A stretch of 64,000 bases of DNA from VYFG01 sp965204165 (GTDB lineage Bacteria; Pseudomonadota; Gammaproteobacteria; Arenicellales; Poriferihabitantaceae), in assembly GCA_965204165.1 (NCBI GenBank), contig OZ241969.1, positions 2,852,001 to 2,916,000 of the forward strand. Reading direction: 5' to 3'. The notes below the pieces were generated by a model that saw only the letters and a program-made list of their open reading frames with translations, searched no databases and was not told the origin of the DNA. This document shows, in pieces, positions 1 to 8,985 of this stretch (its first letter is position 1; each line of letters opens with the position of its first letter). A program made the translations under genes and the position numbers.

Positions 1-884
1 TCCACATAGCCCCCGGGGATGCGGTGACGGCAATGATCGGGGATATGGGTGGTGCAACCCCGGAATTGGTGGCCAAGCTCCGGGCAGATTATGGGCTTGA
101 TCAGAGCCTCTTCACGCAGCTTCATACCCATATCTGGAAAATGATGCGTGGGGATTTCGGTCTTTCGTTCACCCACCGTGTGCCGGTGAGAGATTTGATT
201 CTGGATCATCTGCCGGCCACGATTTTGCTGGTAACAACCGCGTTTTTCCTTGCCCTCATTACCGGTACCATTCTGGGAATTATCGCGGCGCAAAAGCCAA
301 AAAGCCTTGTCAGCCATGTTGTTACCGTGCTTTCCCTTTCGGGATTCGCAGCACCGATATTCTGGACCGGTCTGATGCTGCTGATCGTCTTCGCCTATCT
401 GTTGCCGCTGTTTCCGGCTTCCGGAATGAAGACTCCCGGATTCCAGGGTACGGGCCTGGAAGCGATTGTCGATGTTCTCAAACATCTCGTACTCCCGGCG
501 ATCACCCTGGCCAGCGTATACATCGCGGTCTACAGCAGACTGGCCAGGGCCAGCATGCTGGATGTGCTGGGATCCGATTACATCAGAACCGCCCGGTCGA
601 AAGGCCTGTCCCGGCGGGTCGTCGTTTACAAGCATGCCCTGAAGAACGGAATCCTGCCGGTGGTTACCATGGCTGGACTACAGTTTTCCCAGCTGATTGC
701 CGGGGCAGTTGTGGTGGAAACCGTGTTCAGCTGGCCCGGGATCGGACAACTGGCATTCAACGCAATCCTGCGTCGTGATCATCCGCTGCTTCTGGGGATC
801 CTGTTTTTCTCCACGCTGATGGTAGTGGTAGCAAACCTGATCACCGATTCCTCATATCGAATTCTGGACCCCCGAATCAGGTAG
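1..884 (+). CDS. Peptide/nickel-type ABC transporter permease (DppB/OppB family), 5' truncated by window edge
   Basis: Inner-membrane permease of an Opp/Dpp-type importer. The reading frame is open from base 3 and reads HIAPGDAVTAM before the first ATG (24), matching the conserved pre-TM2 region of DppB proteins, so the true start lies upstream of the window. About five hydrophobic segments remain. The ABC-interaction (EAA) loop is visible near residues 185-215 (DYIRTARSKGLS, then KHALKNGILPVVT). The C-terminus (ITDSSYRILDPRIR) is typical of the family. The second permease follows 4 nt downstream, and the operon continues with two ATPases. The substrate-binding protein is presumably upstream. 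The family is sure; the substrate (peptide, glutathione, nickel or other) cannot be read from the sequence. Confidence 0.93.
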   Translation, partial: HIAPGDAVTAMIGDMGGATPELVAKLRADYGLDQSLFTQLHTHIWKMMRGDFGLSFTHRVPVRDLILDHLPATILLVTTAFFLALITGTILGIIAAQKPKSLVSHVVTVLSLSGFAAPIFWTGLMLLIVFAYLLPLFPASGMKTPGFQGTGLEAIVDVLKHLVLPAITLASVYIAVYSRLARASMLDVLGSDYIRTARSKGLSRRVVVYKHALKNGILPVVTMAGLQFSQLIAGAVVVETVFSWPGIGQLAFNAILRRDHPLLLGILFFSTLMVVVANLITDSSYRILDPRIR

Positions 885-888
885 GGAT

Positions 889-1764
889 ATGAGCAACAGG
901 GAAAAAACAGACGCTGCAGTTCGGCCTGATCGCCCCCTGGCGGAACTGTGGCACATGTTCTTTGCCAACAAGGCGGCAGTGCTTGGCCTGGTGTTATGGC
1001 TCCTCGTCATCATGACGGCGGTTTTCGGCCTGACGATCCATCCCGGCGACCCCTTTGCAATGGTCGGAGCCCCGATGACGCCTCCGGGCGAGGAATTTCT
1101 GCTGGGAACGGACTATCTTGGCCGGGACGTCCTGACCGGCATCATACACGGGGCCTCCGTCACCCTGGCCATCGGTTTTTCCGCGACTGTCTGTACGGCA
1201 ATTATTGGGGTCACCATCGGTGTCCTGGCCGGTTACTACGGCCGCTGGGTCGACAACCTGCTGATGCGGGTGACCGAGTTCTTTCAGGTCCTGCCCCCCA
1301 TGTTGTTTGTCATGGTGCTGATTTCCCTGTTTACCCCCAGTATCTACCTGATCGTTCTGGCAATCGCTGTCGTAAGCTGGACCGGCATGGCACGATTGGC
1401 GCGGGCGGAATTCCTGAAGATCAAGGAAATGGAATACGTCAAGGCGGAACGGGCCATGGGAGCCAGAAACGCGAGTATCATGGCCAAGGTAATCCTCCCC
1501 AACGCGCTGCCGCCCCTGATCGTTGCCATTGCGCTGAATGTCGGCACCGCGATTCTGTTCGAGGCGGCGCTCAGTTTTCTCGGATTGGGAGATCCCAACG
1601 CATTCAGTTGGGGGTACATGATCGGTTCTTCCAGGGAATACATCTGGGATTCCTGGTGGACGATCACTTTCCCGGGATTCGCAATTTTCCTGACCGTGCT
1701 GGGCGTCAGTTTGGTAGGTGACGGCCTGAACGATGCGCTGAATCCCAAGTTGAGGGAACTATGA
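889..1764 (+). CDS. Peptide/nickel-type ABC transporter permease (DppC/OppC family)
   Basis: Second inner-membrane permease of the importer, 291 aa, normal length for DppC. It has the N-terminal single-helix region (residues 25-50), the periplasmic HPGDPF...GTDYLGRDV motif typical of DppC/OppC, and an EAA loop near residues 185-215 (EYVKAERAMGARNASIMAKVILPN). It ends in LVGDGLNDALNPKLREL, the classic family C-terminus. The stop overlaps the next start as ATGA at 1761, which suggests translational coupling. Confidence 0.95.
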   Translation: MSNREKTDAAVRPDRPLAELWHMFFANKAAVLGLVLWLLVIMTAVFGLTIHPGDPFAMVGAPMTPPGEEFLLGTDYLGRDVLTGIIHGASVTLAIGFSATVCTAIIGVTIGVLAGYYGRWVDNLLMRVTEFFQVLPPMLFVMVLISLFTPSIYLIVLAIAVVSWTGMARLARAEFLKIKEMEYVKAERAMGARNASIMAKVILPNALPPLIVAIALNVGTAILFEAALSFLGLGDPNAFSWGYMIGSSREYIWDSWWTITFPGFAIFLTVLGVSLVGDGLNDALNPKLREL

Positions 1765-2753
1765 AGCAGGAACCACTGCTGCAGGTAAAGGGATTGAGCG
1801 TGGACTTTTCCACCAAAGCCGGCAATGTCCGGGTGCTGAATCAACTGGACCTCCACCTCTCGCCGGGCGAGGCGCTGGGGATTGTCGGTGAAAGCGGTTG
1901 CGGGAAGAGTATGACAGCCCTGTCGATCATGCGCCTGGTACCTGTGCCGCCCGGCAACATCGCCACCGGCCAGATATTGCTGAATGGTACCGATGTGCTG
2001 CAGTTGACGGAAAGCGAGATGGAGGATATTCGGGGTAACGAGATCTCGATGATTTTCCAGGAGCCCATGACATCGCTGAATCCGGTTTTCACGATCGGCA
2101 CCCAGGTATCTGAAAATATCCGGCGGCATCAATCGACAAGCTCTGCACAGGCAAAAGAGAAAACCCTGCAGATGCTGGAAGCTGTCGGCATCCCGGCACC
2201 CAAACAGAGGATCAACCAGTATCCGCATGAACTGTCCGGTGGCATGCGACAGCGCATCATGATCGCAATGGCGCTTTCCTGCCAGCCCAGCGTGCTGATT
2301 GCCGATGAACCAACGACTGCCCTGGACGTAACGATCCAGGCGCAGATTTTCGAACTGCTGAGGGAGATTCAGGCAGAAATGGGAACTTCGGTGATACTGA
2401 TTACCCATGATATGAGCGTCATCGCCGAATTTGCCGACCGCGTGGCGGTAATGTATGCAGGCCGAAAAATAGAGGAGGGGCTGGTGAGGGATATCATCGA
2501 CAATCCCCGTCATCCCTACACCCAGGGTCTTATCAACTGCGTACCGGTTCTCAAGAAGGACCCCGGGACCGAACGGGTGGAACTCAATGAGATTCCGGGT
2601 GTTGTGCCCAGTATGGCGCAGCTGGGAACCGGTTGTTCATTTGCTCCTCGCTGCCATAAAGCCATCGACCGATGCTACGAAGAAGTCCCGCCCGAAGTAA
2701 CGGTCGGAGAGAACCACTGCGCCAGTTGCTGGCGGGTAGGGGAGATCGCATGA
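1761..2753 (+). CDS. ABC transporter ATP-binding protein, DppD/OppD family
   Basis: Cytoplasmic ATPase of the importer, 330 aa. Walker A is GESGCGKS (about residues 43-50), the ABC signature is LSGGMRQR (about 157-164), and Walker B is VLIADEPTTALDV. The C-terminal oligopeptide-binding extension carries the Cys-rich segment GTGCSFAPRCHKAIDRC, which in this family can ligate an Fe-S cluster. It overlaps its neighbours by ATGA junctions at both ends (1761 and 2750). Confidence 0.95.
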   Translation: MKQEPLLQVKGLSVDFSTKAGNVRVLNQLDLHLSPGEALGIVGESGCGKSMTALSIMRLVPVPPGNIATGQILLNGTDVLQLTESEMEDIRGNEISMIFQEPMTSLNPVFTIGTQVSENIRRHQSTSSAQAKEKTLQMLEAVGIPAPKQRINQYPHELSGGMRQRIMIAMALSCQPSVLIADEPTTALDVTIQAQIFELLREIQAEMGTSVILITHDMSVIAEFADRVAVMYAGRKIEEGLVRDIIDNPRHPYTQGLINCVPVLKKDPGTERVELNEIPGVVPSMAQLGTGCSFAPRCHKAIDRCYEEVPPEVTVGENHCASCWRVGEIA

Positions 2754-3718
2754 ATTCCGAGGTCTCCCTGAAGGTCGACAACCTCCGAACTTACTTCAAA
2801 GTACGCAGACCCCACCTGTTTGCGGAGCAACCGACCGTGTATGCAGTGGATGGCGTGAGCTTTGAAATCCCATCGGGCAAGACTCTCGGCTTGGTTGGAG
2901 AAAGCGGTTGCGGGAAATCGACCACCGCATTCTCCGTACTTCGCCTGGTTGAGCCGACATCCGGCTCGGTGGTTCTGAAAGGGACCGATATCTGCCGGCT
3001 GAATGAAAACGAACTGCGGAACTATCGCCGCCATATGCAGATCATTTTCCAGGATCCCTATTCTTCAATGAACCCACGGACAACCGCGGGCGAAATCATC
3101 AGAACTCCCCTTAAGATCCTCAAGATCGGGACACCGGAAGAACAGCACGAGCGGGTAGAGGAGCTGCTCAGGTTGGTGGGACTGCGTCCTGAACAGAAAA
3201 AACTGTATCCGCACCAGTTTTCGGGCGGTCAACGGCAACGGATCTGCGTTGCCCGCGCACTGGCTCCAAATCCCGACTTTATCGTCTGCGACGAGCCCGT
3301 TTCCGCCCTGGACGTCGCGATCCAGTCACAGATACTCAACCTGCTGGCGCGACTGCAGAGGGAGTTTGGCCTGACCTATCTGTTTATTTCCCATGACATG
3401 GCAGTTGTGCAGCATATATGCGACGAAATTGCTGTCATGTATCTGGGCAGAATCGTAGAGAAGGCGGATCGTCGATCACTTTTCCTGGATGTAAAGCACC
3501 CGTATACCAAGGCACTGCTGTCAGCTGTCCCAAGCATGGACAAGGAAGCCAAACGTTCATCCACCGCGCTTAAAGGAGATGTGCCAAGTCCCATGGATCC
3601 TCCTTCTGGTTGCCATTTTCATACACGATGTCCTTTTGCAGAGAAGCGCTGCAGTAGGGAGATTCCCGAATTACGAGAGGTCCGCCCCAATCATTGGGTT
3701 GCCTGCCATCTGGTCTGA
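2750..3718 (+). CDS. ABC transporter ATP-binding protein, DppF/OppF family
   Basis: Second ATPase of the importer, 322 aa from the chosen ATG at 2750. An in-frame start at 2672 exists, but it lies inside the previous gene and adds 26 non-conserved residues; the 2750 start gives the same ATGA overlap seen at the previous junction. Walker A is GESGCGKST, the signature is FSGGQRQR, and Walker B is FIVCDEPVSALDV. The C-terminal oligo/HPY region has GCHFHTRCPFAEKRC. Last gene of the operon. A weak dyad (GACACA...TGTGTC, 3725-3744) follows without a clear U-tract. Confidence 0.95.
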   Translation: MNSEVSLKVDNLRTYFKVRRPHLFAEQPTVYAVDGVSFEIPSGKTLGLVGESGCGKSTTAFSVLRLVEPTSGSVVLKGTDICRLNENELRNYRRHMQIIFQDPYSSMNPRTTAGEIIRTPLKILKIGTPEEQHERVEELLRLVGLRPEQKKLYPHQFSGGQRQRICVARALAPNPDFIVCDEPVSALDVAIQSQILNLLARLQREFGLTYLFISHDMAVVQHICDEIAVMYLGRIVEKADRRSLFLDVKHPYTKALLSAVPSMDKEAKRSSTALKGDVPSPMDPPSGCHFHTRCPFAEKRCSREIPELREVRPNHWVACHLV

Positions 3719-3809
3719 ACCTCGGGACACAGGGCTCTTTGTGTCAGCTTGCGAACTGCCCGGGTAAACATTGGGATATGTGAATCACCGGGATGAATGC
3801 CTGCCGGTA

Positions 3810-4955
3810 CTAGCGCAGACTGCCCGCAAAGGCCCTCAGGTCATCGATAAAGAGTTCCGGTTCTTCCATCGCCCCGAAATGGCCGCCACGGGGCATTTCG
3901 GTCCATCGATGAACATTGTAGATACGTTCAACATAACTTCGGGGTGGCCAGGCCAGCACTTCCTTCGGAAACAGGGCGCACCCGGTCGGTACTTCCACCC
4001 TTTTTCCTTCCGGTGACAGGGTACGCCCGCCCTCCTCGCGCCGGCCGTAGTAGATCCACGAAGCCGTGTTGAAGGTTCGGGTAACCACATAGATCATGAT
4101 GTTGGTCAGCAATTCGTCTTTGGTATGTGCGCTTTCGATATCATCTCCATCGATGTCCGACCATGAATTGAATTTTTCGATAATCCACGCGGCGACGCCG
4201 ACTGGACTGTCCATCATCGCGTAACTCAAGGTTTGTGGCCGGGTGGCCTGCTGGATTCGGTAACCGTTTTCAATCTCCTGCTCCTGTTCAAATTTTTCTG
4301 CCCAGGCTTCTTCCTCCGGGCCCTGTGGGCCGGCTGGATGTCTCATGGTCAAAATACTGATATGGATTGCCCTGCAAGCCGGGTGTTCCAGGCCCATCCA
4401 GGATGAGATGGCACCGCCCCAGTCTCCTCCCTGGGCAATGTAACTGTCGTAACCCAGTATCCCGGTCATCAGGGTATTGAAGACATCCGCCATTTTACGC
4501 GGGCCATAGGGCCGTGGCGGACGGCCGGAGAAGCCAAAACCCGGCAGTGAGGGCGCTACCACAGTAAATGCGTCTTCAATTTTCCCGCCATGGCGTTCCG
4601 GATGCGCAAGTGGATCGATGATCTCCATAAACTCAACGACCGATCCCGGCCAGCCGTGACTGATAATCAGCGGGGTAGGTGAAGGGCCGCTGCCGATTTC
4701 GTGTATAAAGTGAACGTCGATGCCATCTACCTGCGCCATGAACTGGGGAAATCTGTTGATCTCAGCCTCCTGTTTCCGCCAGTCAAACTCGTTGACCCAG
4801 TATGTCGCGATCTCCTTCATGTAATCCAGATTCGTGCCGTATTTCCAACCTCCGTCGTCCGGCATTTCGTGCCAGGGGTAAGCCGCGACTTTCTCACGAA
4901 TGTTGTCTAGGGTTTCGTTGGAAACGAATACCTTGAATGGCTCGGGGTTGGTCAT
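3810..4955 (-). CDS. Epoxide hydrolase (alpha/beta hydrolase with EHN N-terminal domain)
   Basis: Predicted cytoplasmic epoxide hydrolase, 381 aa. Residues 1-110 form the EHN domain (FKVFVSNETLDNIREKV...DWRKQEAEINRFPQF). The oxyanion motif HGWPGS sits near residue 99, and the nucleophile elbow GGDWGG (Asp) near residue 177. The catalytic His is in GGHFGA near residue 360. This is the microsomal-type EH family, which opens an epoxide to a trans-diol through a covalent Asp ester. It is transcribed convergently to the ABC operon, with an independent 266-nt gap to the MocR gene upstream. Substrate unknown. Confidence 0.9.
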   Translation of the reverse strand: MTNPEPFKVFVSNETLDNIREKVAAYPWHEMPDDGGWKYGTNLDYMKEIATYWVNEFDWRKQEAEINRFPQFMAQVDGIDVHFIHEIGSGPSPTPLIISHGWPGSVVEFMEIIDPLAHPERHGGKIEDAFTVVAPSLPGFGFSGRPPRPYGPRKMADVFNTLMTGILGYDSYIAQGGDWGGAISSWMGLEHPACRAIHISILTMRHPAGPQGPEEEAWAEKFEQEQEIENGYRIQQATRPQTLSYAMMDSPVGVAAWIIEKFNSWSDIDGDDIESAHTKDELLTNIMIYVVTRTFNTASWIYYGRREEGGRTLSPEGKRVEVPTGCALFPKEVLAWPPRSYVERIYNVHRWTEMPRGGHFGAMEEPELFIDDLRAFAGSLR

Positions 4956-5221
4956 GACATGCAGCCGTGAAGCAAAACACTACTCCAATTAACGCAAAAA
5001 TCTGACGGCATCGTCGAGAGACAGATTGAAGTTTTTTGGGGGACAGAATCCGCCACTGCCACCGGGTATCCCATTACCACTTTCGGACCGGAACACGGGT
5101 TGCCCGGTAAGGGTCGGGAATACCTGCTACGGTTAAAGCAGTGCGCCTGAAAACGGGAAGAATGGAATTGTTCCTGCAACTGGTGATGGAGGTTGCCATG
5201 CTCGACATATGATGATTCGTA

Positions 5222-6670
5222 CTAGATCTGGCGTTTGACTTCTTCTGAAATAATCCGAATTCCCTCCTCCAGTTTTTTCAGGGGCACAAACGCAAACCCA
5301 AGCCTGAAACTTCGCTGATCTTTCTTCAGGCTGAACCTTTCCCCGATATCGATCAATACACCCCGTTCGCGGAGCCGCTCGCCGAGTTCTGTGGAATTAA
5401 AACCCTTCGGCCCGGTCAGCCAGAAACAGGTGCCGCCTCTGGTCGGCGCTTGTTCAAGCATCCCCAGGTGCTTGTTGATCGCGTCATTCATGACATGCCA
5501 TCGCCGCTTGTAGCGCCGCTCGATGTTGCGCAAGTGGGAATCGTAGTAACCGAGCTGGAAAAAGAGCGCCACCACTTCCTGCACGATTGTCGGTGCATGG
5601 CGCATCATCACGCCCCTGACTATCCTGGCCTGCCGGATAATGTCCCGGTGGGCGACCATGAAACCCAGGCGTATCCCGGGGGACAGGGTTTTTGAAAGGC
5701 TGCCGACATAGATCACGCGACTATTCTTGTCCAGCGACCTCAGGGACTGCGATCGATTGTTGAAGAAATTCATCTCGGCCTCGTAGTCGTCCTCGATGAT
5801 CAGAAAGTCTTTTTCGACTGCCGCTTCAAGTAACTTTTTCCGGCGTTGATTCGTCATGGTCACCATCGTGGGAAACTGGTGGCTGGGAGTAGTGAAAACC
5901 AGCTGGCAATTCTCGGGGATACGCGACACGATCATGCCCTGGTTGTCTACCGGAACCCCGACAACCTTATTGCCGGCAAGCTGAAACGCATTGCGTCCGT
6001 ATGAGAATCCCGGATCTTCGATGGCAATGGGTTTTTTCCTGTGAGCAAACGTCGCGCCGATGATATAGAGCGCATTTTGCGCCCCAAGGGTAATCAGCAC
6101 CTCGTCCTTGTTTATGTAAATGCCGCGAGTGCTCAACAGGCGTTGCCGCAATTGTTGCAATAACTGCGGGCTGTCGCTTTCGACAGAGTCGTCTCTCCAT
6201 GCGGGCATCTTCGTTCGCCTCAATGCCAGTCGGGTGCACTCGCGCCAGCTGTCAACCGGAAACAGGTCAGGATCGATCTGGTTGTAGATAAAGGGATAGG
6301 TATAGCTTTTCCAGTTCAGCGGGTTGTCGACCGGCACTAACCCCAGGGGTTTGAACTTGACTGGTGCGGGAATGTCCGAGAGGTCCGCGCGGTGACCGTG
6401 CAGATCCTGTTCATGGGCAATCGGATTCACGAAGTAACCGGATCGATTCTTTGCGACCAGCAACCCAAGATCCATCAGGCGATTGTAGGCGGAAAATACC
6501 GTGTTCCTGGATACCCCAAGCTGTTCGGCCATTTCGCGACAGGAGGGTAACCGCTTTTCCGGCGATAGCGCCTGGTTGGTAATGGCGGAACTCACCATCT
6601 CGCAAATCTGATCGCGCAGTCCCAGGCTTGAATCTTCCGGTAATACGAAAATTGGGGTTATTGAATCCAT
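5222..6670 (-). CDS. MocR/PdxR-type transcriptional regulator (GntR HTH fused to class I aminotransferase)
   Basis: 482-aa PLP-binding regulator. Residues about 15-85 are a GntR winged helix (KRLPSCREMAEQLGVSRNTVFSAYNRL), and residues about 120-480 are a type I aminotransferase fold. The PLP lysine lies in YVGSLSKTLSPG and the cofactor-binding DDYEAEM segment is intact. An ATG at 6685 would add five residues, but GGAGGAAG at 6673-6680 lies directly upstream of the ATG at 6670, so I chose 6670. MocR proteins usually act on divergent neighbours or their own promoter. The only divergent gene here is a small RHH gene 315 nt away, so the target is not obvious. Confidence 0.92.
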   Translation of the reverse strand: MDSITPIFVLPEDSSLGLRDQICEMVSSAITNQALSPEKRLPSCREMAEQLGVSRNTVFSAYNRLMDLGLLVAKNRSGYFVNPIAHEQDLHGHRADLSDIPAPVKFKPLGLVPVDNPLNWKSYTYPFIYNQIDPDLFPVDSWRECTRLALRRTKMPAWRDDSVESDSPQLLQQLRQRLLSTRGIYINKDEVLITLGAQNALYIIGATFAHRKKPIAIEDPGFSYGRNAFQLAGNKVVGVPVDNQGMIVSRIPENCQLVFTTPSHQFPTMVTMTNQRRKKLLEAAVEKDFLIIEDDYEAEMNFFNNRSQSLRSLDKNSRVIYVGSLSKTLSPGIRLGFMVAHRDIIRQARIVRGVMMRHAPTIVQEVVALFFQLGYYDSHLRNIERRYKRRWHVMNDAINKHLGMLEQAPTRGGTCFWLTGPKGFNSTELGERLRERGVLIDIGERFSLKKDQRSFRLGFAFVPLKKLEEGIRIISEEVKRQI

Positions 6671-6985
6671 ATCTTCCTCCATCAATTGATGGTTACAGGC
6701 GCATATACTCCGAATTCGAATTGTTTCCCGATTTTGTCACTTTTGATCGCAACTGTCCCCAAGGACTCTATGCAGCAGTGTCAAACCCGGAAAAAGAAAT
6801 GAAAATCCCCGTGTCGGCAGTTTGTTCCTGGCACCATAAATCAACAAATGGAGAAAATCATCAAATCGGCGGTCACAAACGTCGTTGACTGAAGTGCCGA
6901 TTGGCGTCGTTTTTTGACTTGATCTCGTCTTTTGAATACGCTGTAAAAATTATGATTACAATGTAGTTATACCGTTTCCCGCATC
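6671..6985. other. Intergenic region between MocR and RHH genes
   Basis: 315 nt, noticeably more AT-rich than the surroundings. It holds the MocR Shine-Dalgarno (6673-6680, complement), an AATTCGAATT palindrome in the ACTCCGAATTCGAATTG stretch, and a possible promoter for the downstream RHH gene. No coding signal is supported. Confidence 0.6.
6914..6942 (+). promoter_or_regulatory. Possible sigma-70 promoter for the RHH gene
   Basis: TTGACT (6914-6919) is followed by a 17-nt spacer and TACGCT (6937-6942). The -35 box matches 5/6 but the -10 box is weak. The predicted start would leave about a 35-nt leader before the ATG at 6986. Confidence 0.3.
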
Positions 6986-7279
6986 ATGCCAAATGTCCTG
7001 TTTTCCCTCCGCATGGATGCGGAAATCAGATCCAGATTGGAAGCCGAAGCCAGGCGTTGGGATCGTTCCGCATCTTGGATTGCCACCAAGGCAATCGAAT
7101 CCTACTTGTCCGCATGCGATGAGAAGCGCCATGCAATCGAGAACGCGCTGAGTGACGCAGAAAATGGAGTTTTCATATCCAGCGAGGCGATGAACTCCTG
7201 GGTGGAGAAATGGGGTACTGATAAAGAGGATGATCTCCCGGAGCCAGATATTCCGATCAGCAAAAATAAAAGGGCCTGA
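6986..7279 (+). CDS. Ribbon-helix-helix (CopG/ParD-like) DNA-binding protein, probable orphan antitoxin
   Basis: 97 aa. The first 45 residues fit an RHH fold: the beta-strand NVLFSLRMDAEIRSRLEAEAR is followed by a helix DRSASWIATKAIESYL. The acidic C-terminal half could bind a toxin (ENALSDAENGVFISSEAMNSWVEKWG), and an antitoxin-type ending rich in D/E/P follows. ParD-like antitoxins normally precede a ParE/RelE toxin, but the next gene is an aldehyde dehydrogenase on the opposite strand, with only 61 nt between. It is therefore either a solitary antitoxin or an autonomous repressor. The fold is likely; the partner is unknown. Confidence 0.75.
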   Translation: MPNVLFSLRMDAEIRSRLEAEARRWDRSASWIATKAIESYLSACDEKRHAIENALSDAENGVFISSEAMNSWVEKWGTDKEDDLPEPDIPISKNKRA

Positions 7280-7340
7280 ACGTTCGCCGTATCAGGCACC
7301 ACGACAGGATAAACTACGCCTCGATCCTCTGTGACGAAGG

Positions 7341-8846
7341 TCAGTCCTTATCCGGACCCCTGGGGGCCTCCGCACAGGCAAAGGGGTCTGGTTGAAGGGG
7401 AAGAGTGGCAAGCCAGACGGATTTGGTTTGCATGAAACACCGCATCCCTTCCCAGCCGTTCTCCCGTCCATATCCGGATTGTTTGAAGCCGCCCACCGGT
7501 GACTGCGTGGCGGCATTGAAGTAATTGTTGATATAAACCGTCCCGGCCTGTAGGCGGTCAGCGATTCGCATCGCCCTGGTCACATCACGGCTCCATATCC
7601 CGGCGGCCAATCCATACACGGTGTCATTGGCCATCCGAATGGCCTGTTCTTCATCCGTCCAGGCATGAATCGACAACACCGGGCCGAACACCTCTTCCTG
7701 GGCGAGACTGGAATCATGGGGTGTGTTCACGAAGATGGTGGGCCCGATGTAATACCCCCGGTCACGACAGGCACTGCGGCCATCCAACAGCAATTGGTGC
7801 CCCGCCTTCTCTGCGTCCTCAATCTTCTGGAGTACGGACCGGTAGTGCGGTCGATTGGCAATCGGGCCGATCTGGGTGGCAGGGTCATCGGGTTCACCGA
7901 CCCGGGCCTTTCGCACCAACCCGGACAGTCTTTCGCCGAATGCCTCGGATTGGTCATGGGGGACCAGTATGCGCGACCCGGAAATGCAACTCTGGCCACC
8001 GGCCGGAAAAATCCCGCCGGCAATCCCGTTGACGGCCAATTCCATGTCGGCGTCGGGAAGAACGATCTGGGGAGACTTGCCCCCCAACTCCATGATCACG
8101 GGTTTGGCCTGCCGGGCCGCTGACTGGGCCACCTTGCGCCCCCCCGTGGTGCCACCGGTAAAACTGACCAGACGCACATCGGGGTGTTCGATCAGTGGTT
8201 CCCCGGTTGTGGAACCGAATCCGGTCACCACATTCAGTACTCCCGGGGGCAAATCCGCTTCCAGCAAAACCTCCATCAGTTCCAGGGTGGAGCAAGAAGT
8301 ATGTTCCGAGGGTTTCAGCACCACGGTATTGCCGGCGGCCAGTGCCGGGGCGAGTTTCCAGATCAGTGTTCCGATCGGGGAATTCCAGGGCAGGACCATG
8401 CCAACAACGCCGAACGGTTCCCATTTCAGGTAGTTGTGCATGTCAGGGACTTCAGCCGGAATCAGTCGTCCCTCGAACTTGTCGCACATACCGGCGTAAT
8501 AATGGAAGGAGTCCACCAGCCAGCCACCGGGTTCCAGTGAGGGGATGATTTGACCGGGCAGTTTTCCGTTGTCCCGGGTTTCCACCTCTCCCAGGCGATG
8601 GGCATGGGCCGAAATCACATCGCCGATGCGGCGTATTATCCGTCCGCGTTGGGCTGGCATCATGGATCCCCACGGCCCCTCGCGGAACGCTCTCCCGGCG
8701 GCCGCCACGGCCTGGTGGACATCATCGGCGTTGCAGTCCGGCACTCTCGCCCAGACTTCACCCGTGGCCGGATTTTCACTGTCGATCCATTGGCCTGACA
8801 TAGGGTCACGCCATTCGTTTTGGATGAAATACTGATAGGTTTTCAT
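7341..8846 (-). CDS. NAD(P)-dependent aldehyde dehydrogenase
   Basis: 501-aa ALDH superfamily enzyme oxidising an aldehyde to its acid. The NAD-binding and catalytic motifs are visible: LPWNSPIGT near residue 152, FTGGTTGGRKVA near 231, the general-base Glu in MELGGKSP near 253, and the nucleophile Cys in GGQSCISGSR near 287. The C-terminal family signature PVGGFKQSGYGREN is present. It is the last gene of the minus-strand operon, 139 nt after the ThDP enzyme. By position it should oxidise the aldehyde released by that decarboxylase (inference). No strong ribosome site precedes its ATG. Confidence 0.92.
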   Translation of the reverse strand: MKTYQYFIQNEWRDPMSGQWIDSENPATGEVWARVPDCNADDVHQAVAAAGRAFREGPWGSMMPAQRGRIIRRIGDVISAHAHRLGEVETRDNGKLPGQIIPSLEPGGWLVDSFHYYAGMCDKFEGRLIPAEVPDMHNYLKWEPFGVVGMVLPWNSPIGTLIWKLAPALAAGNTVVLKPSEHTSCSTLELMEVLLEADLPPGVLNVVTGFGSTTGEPLIEHPDVRLVSFTGGTTGGRKVAQSAARQAKPVIMELGGKSPQIVLPDADMELAVNGIAGGIFPAGGQSCISGSRILVPHDQSEAFGERLSGLVRKARVGEPDDPATQIGPIANRPHYRSVLQKIEDAEKAGHQLLLDGRSACRDRGYYIGPTIFVNTPHDSSLAQEEVFGPVLSIHAWTDEEQAIRMANDTVYGLAAGIWSRDVTRAMRIADRLQAGTVYINNYFNAATQSPVGGFKQSGYGRENGWEGMRCFMQTKSVWLATLPLQPDPFACAEAPRGPDKD

Positions 8847-8985
8847 GTGGAACGGGGGCTCATGCCATTGCAGATCGCAGGGACTGGCAATCCAGCGCCA
8901 TCAGGCAGGCCGGGTCTGTGGAAAGAGGGTCGGCGGAACGGGGTCGTCGGTCATCGGGAATCTCCTGCCGGATGTCATGACTGGG

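Noticed and set aside
3725..3744. Rho-independent terminator after the ABC operon
   Set aside because: The GACACA/TGTGTC stem is short with an 8-nt loop and no T-run.
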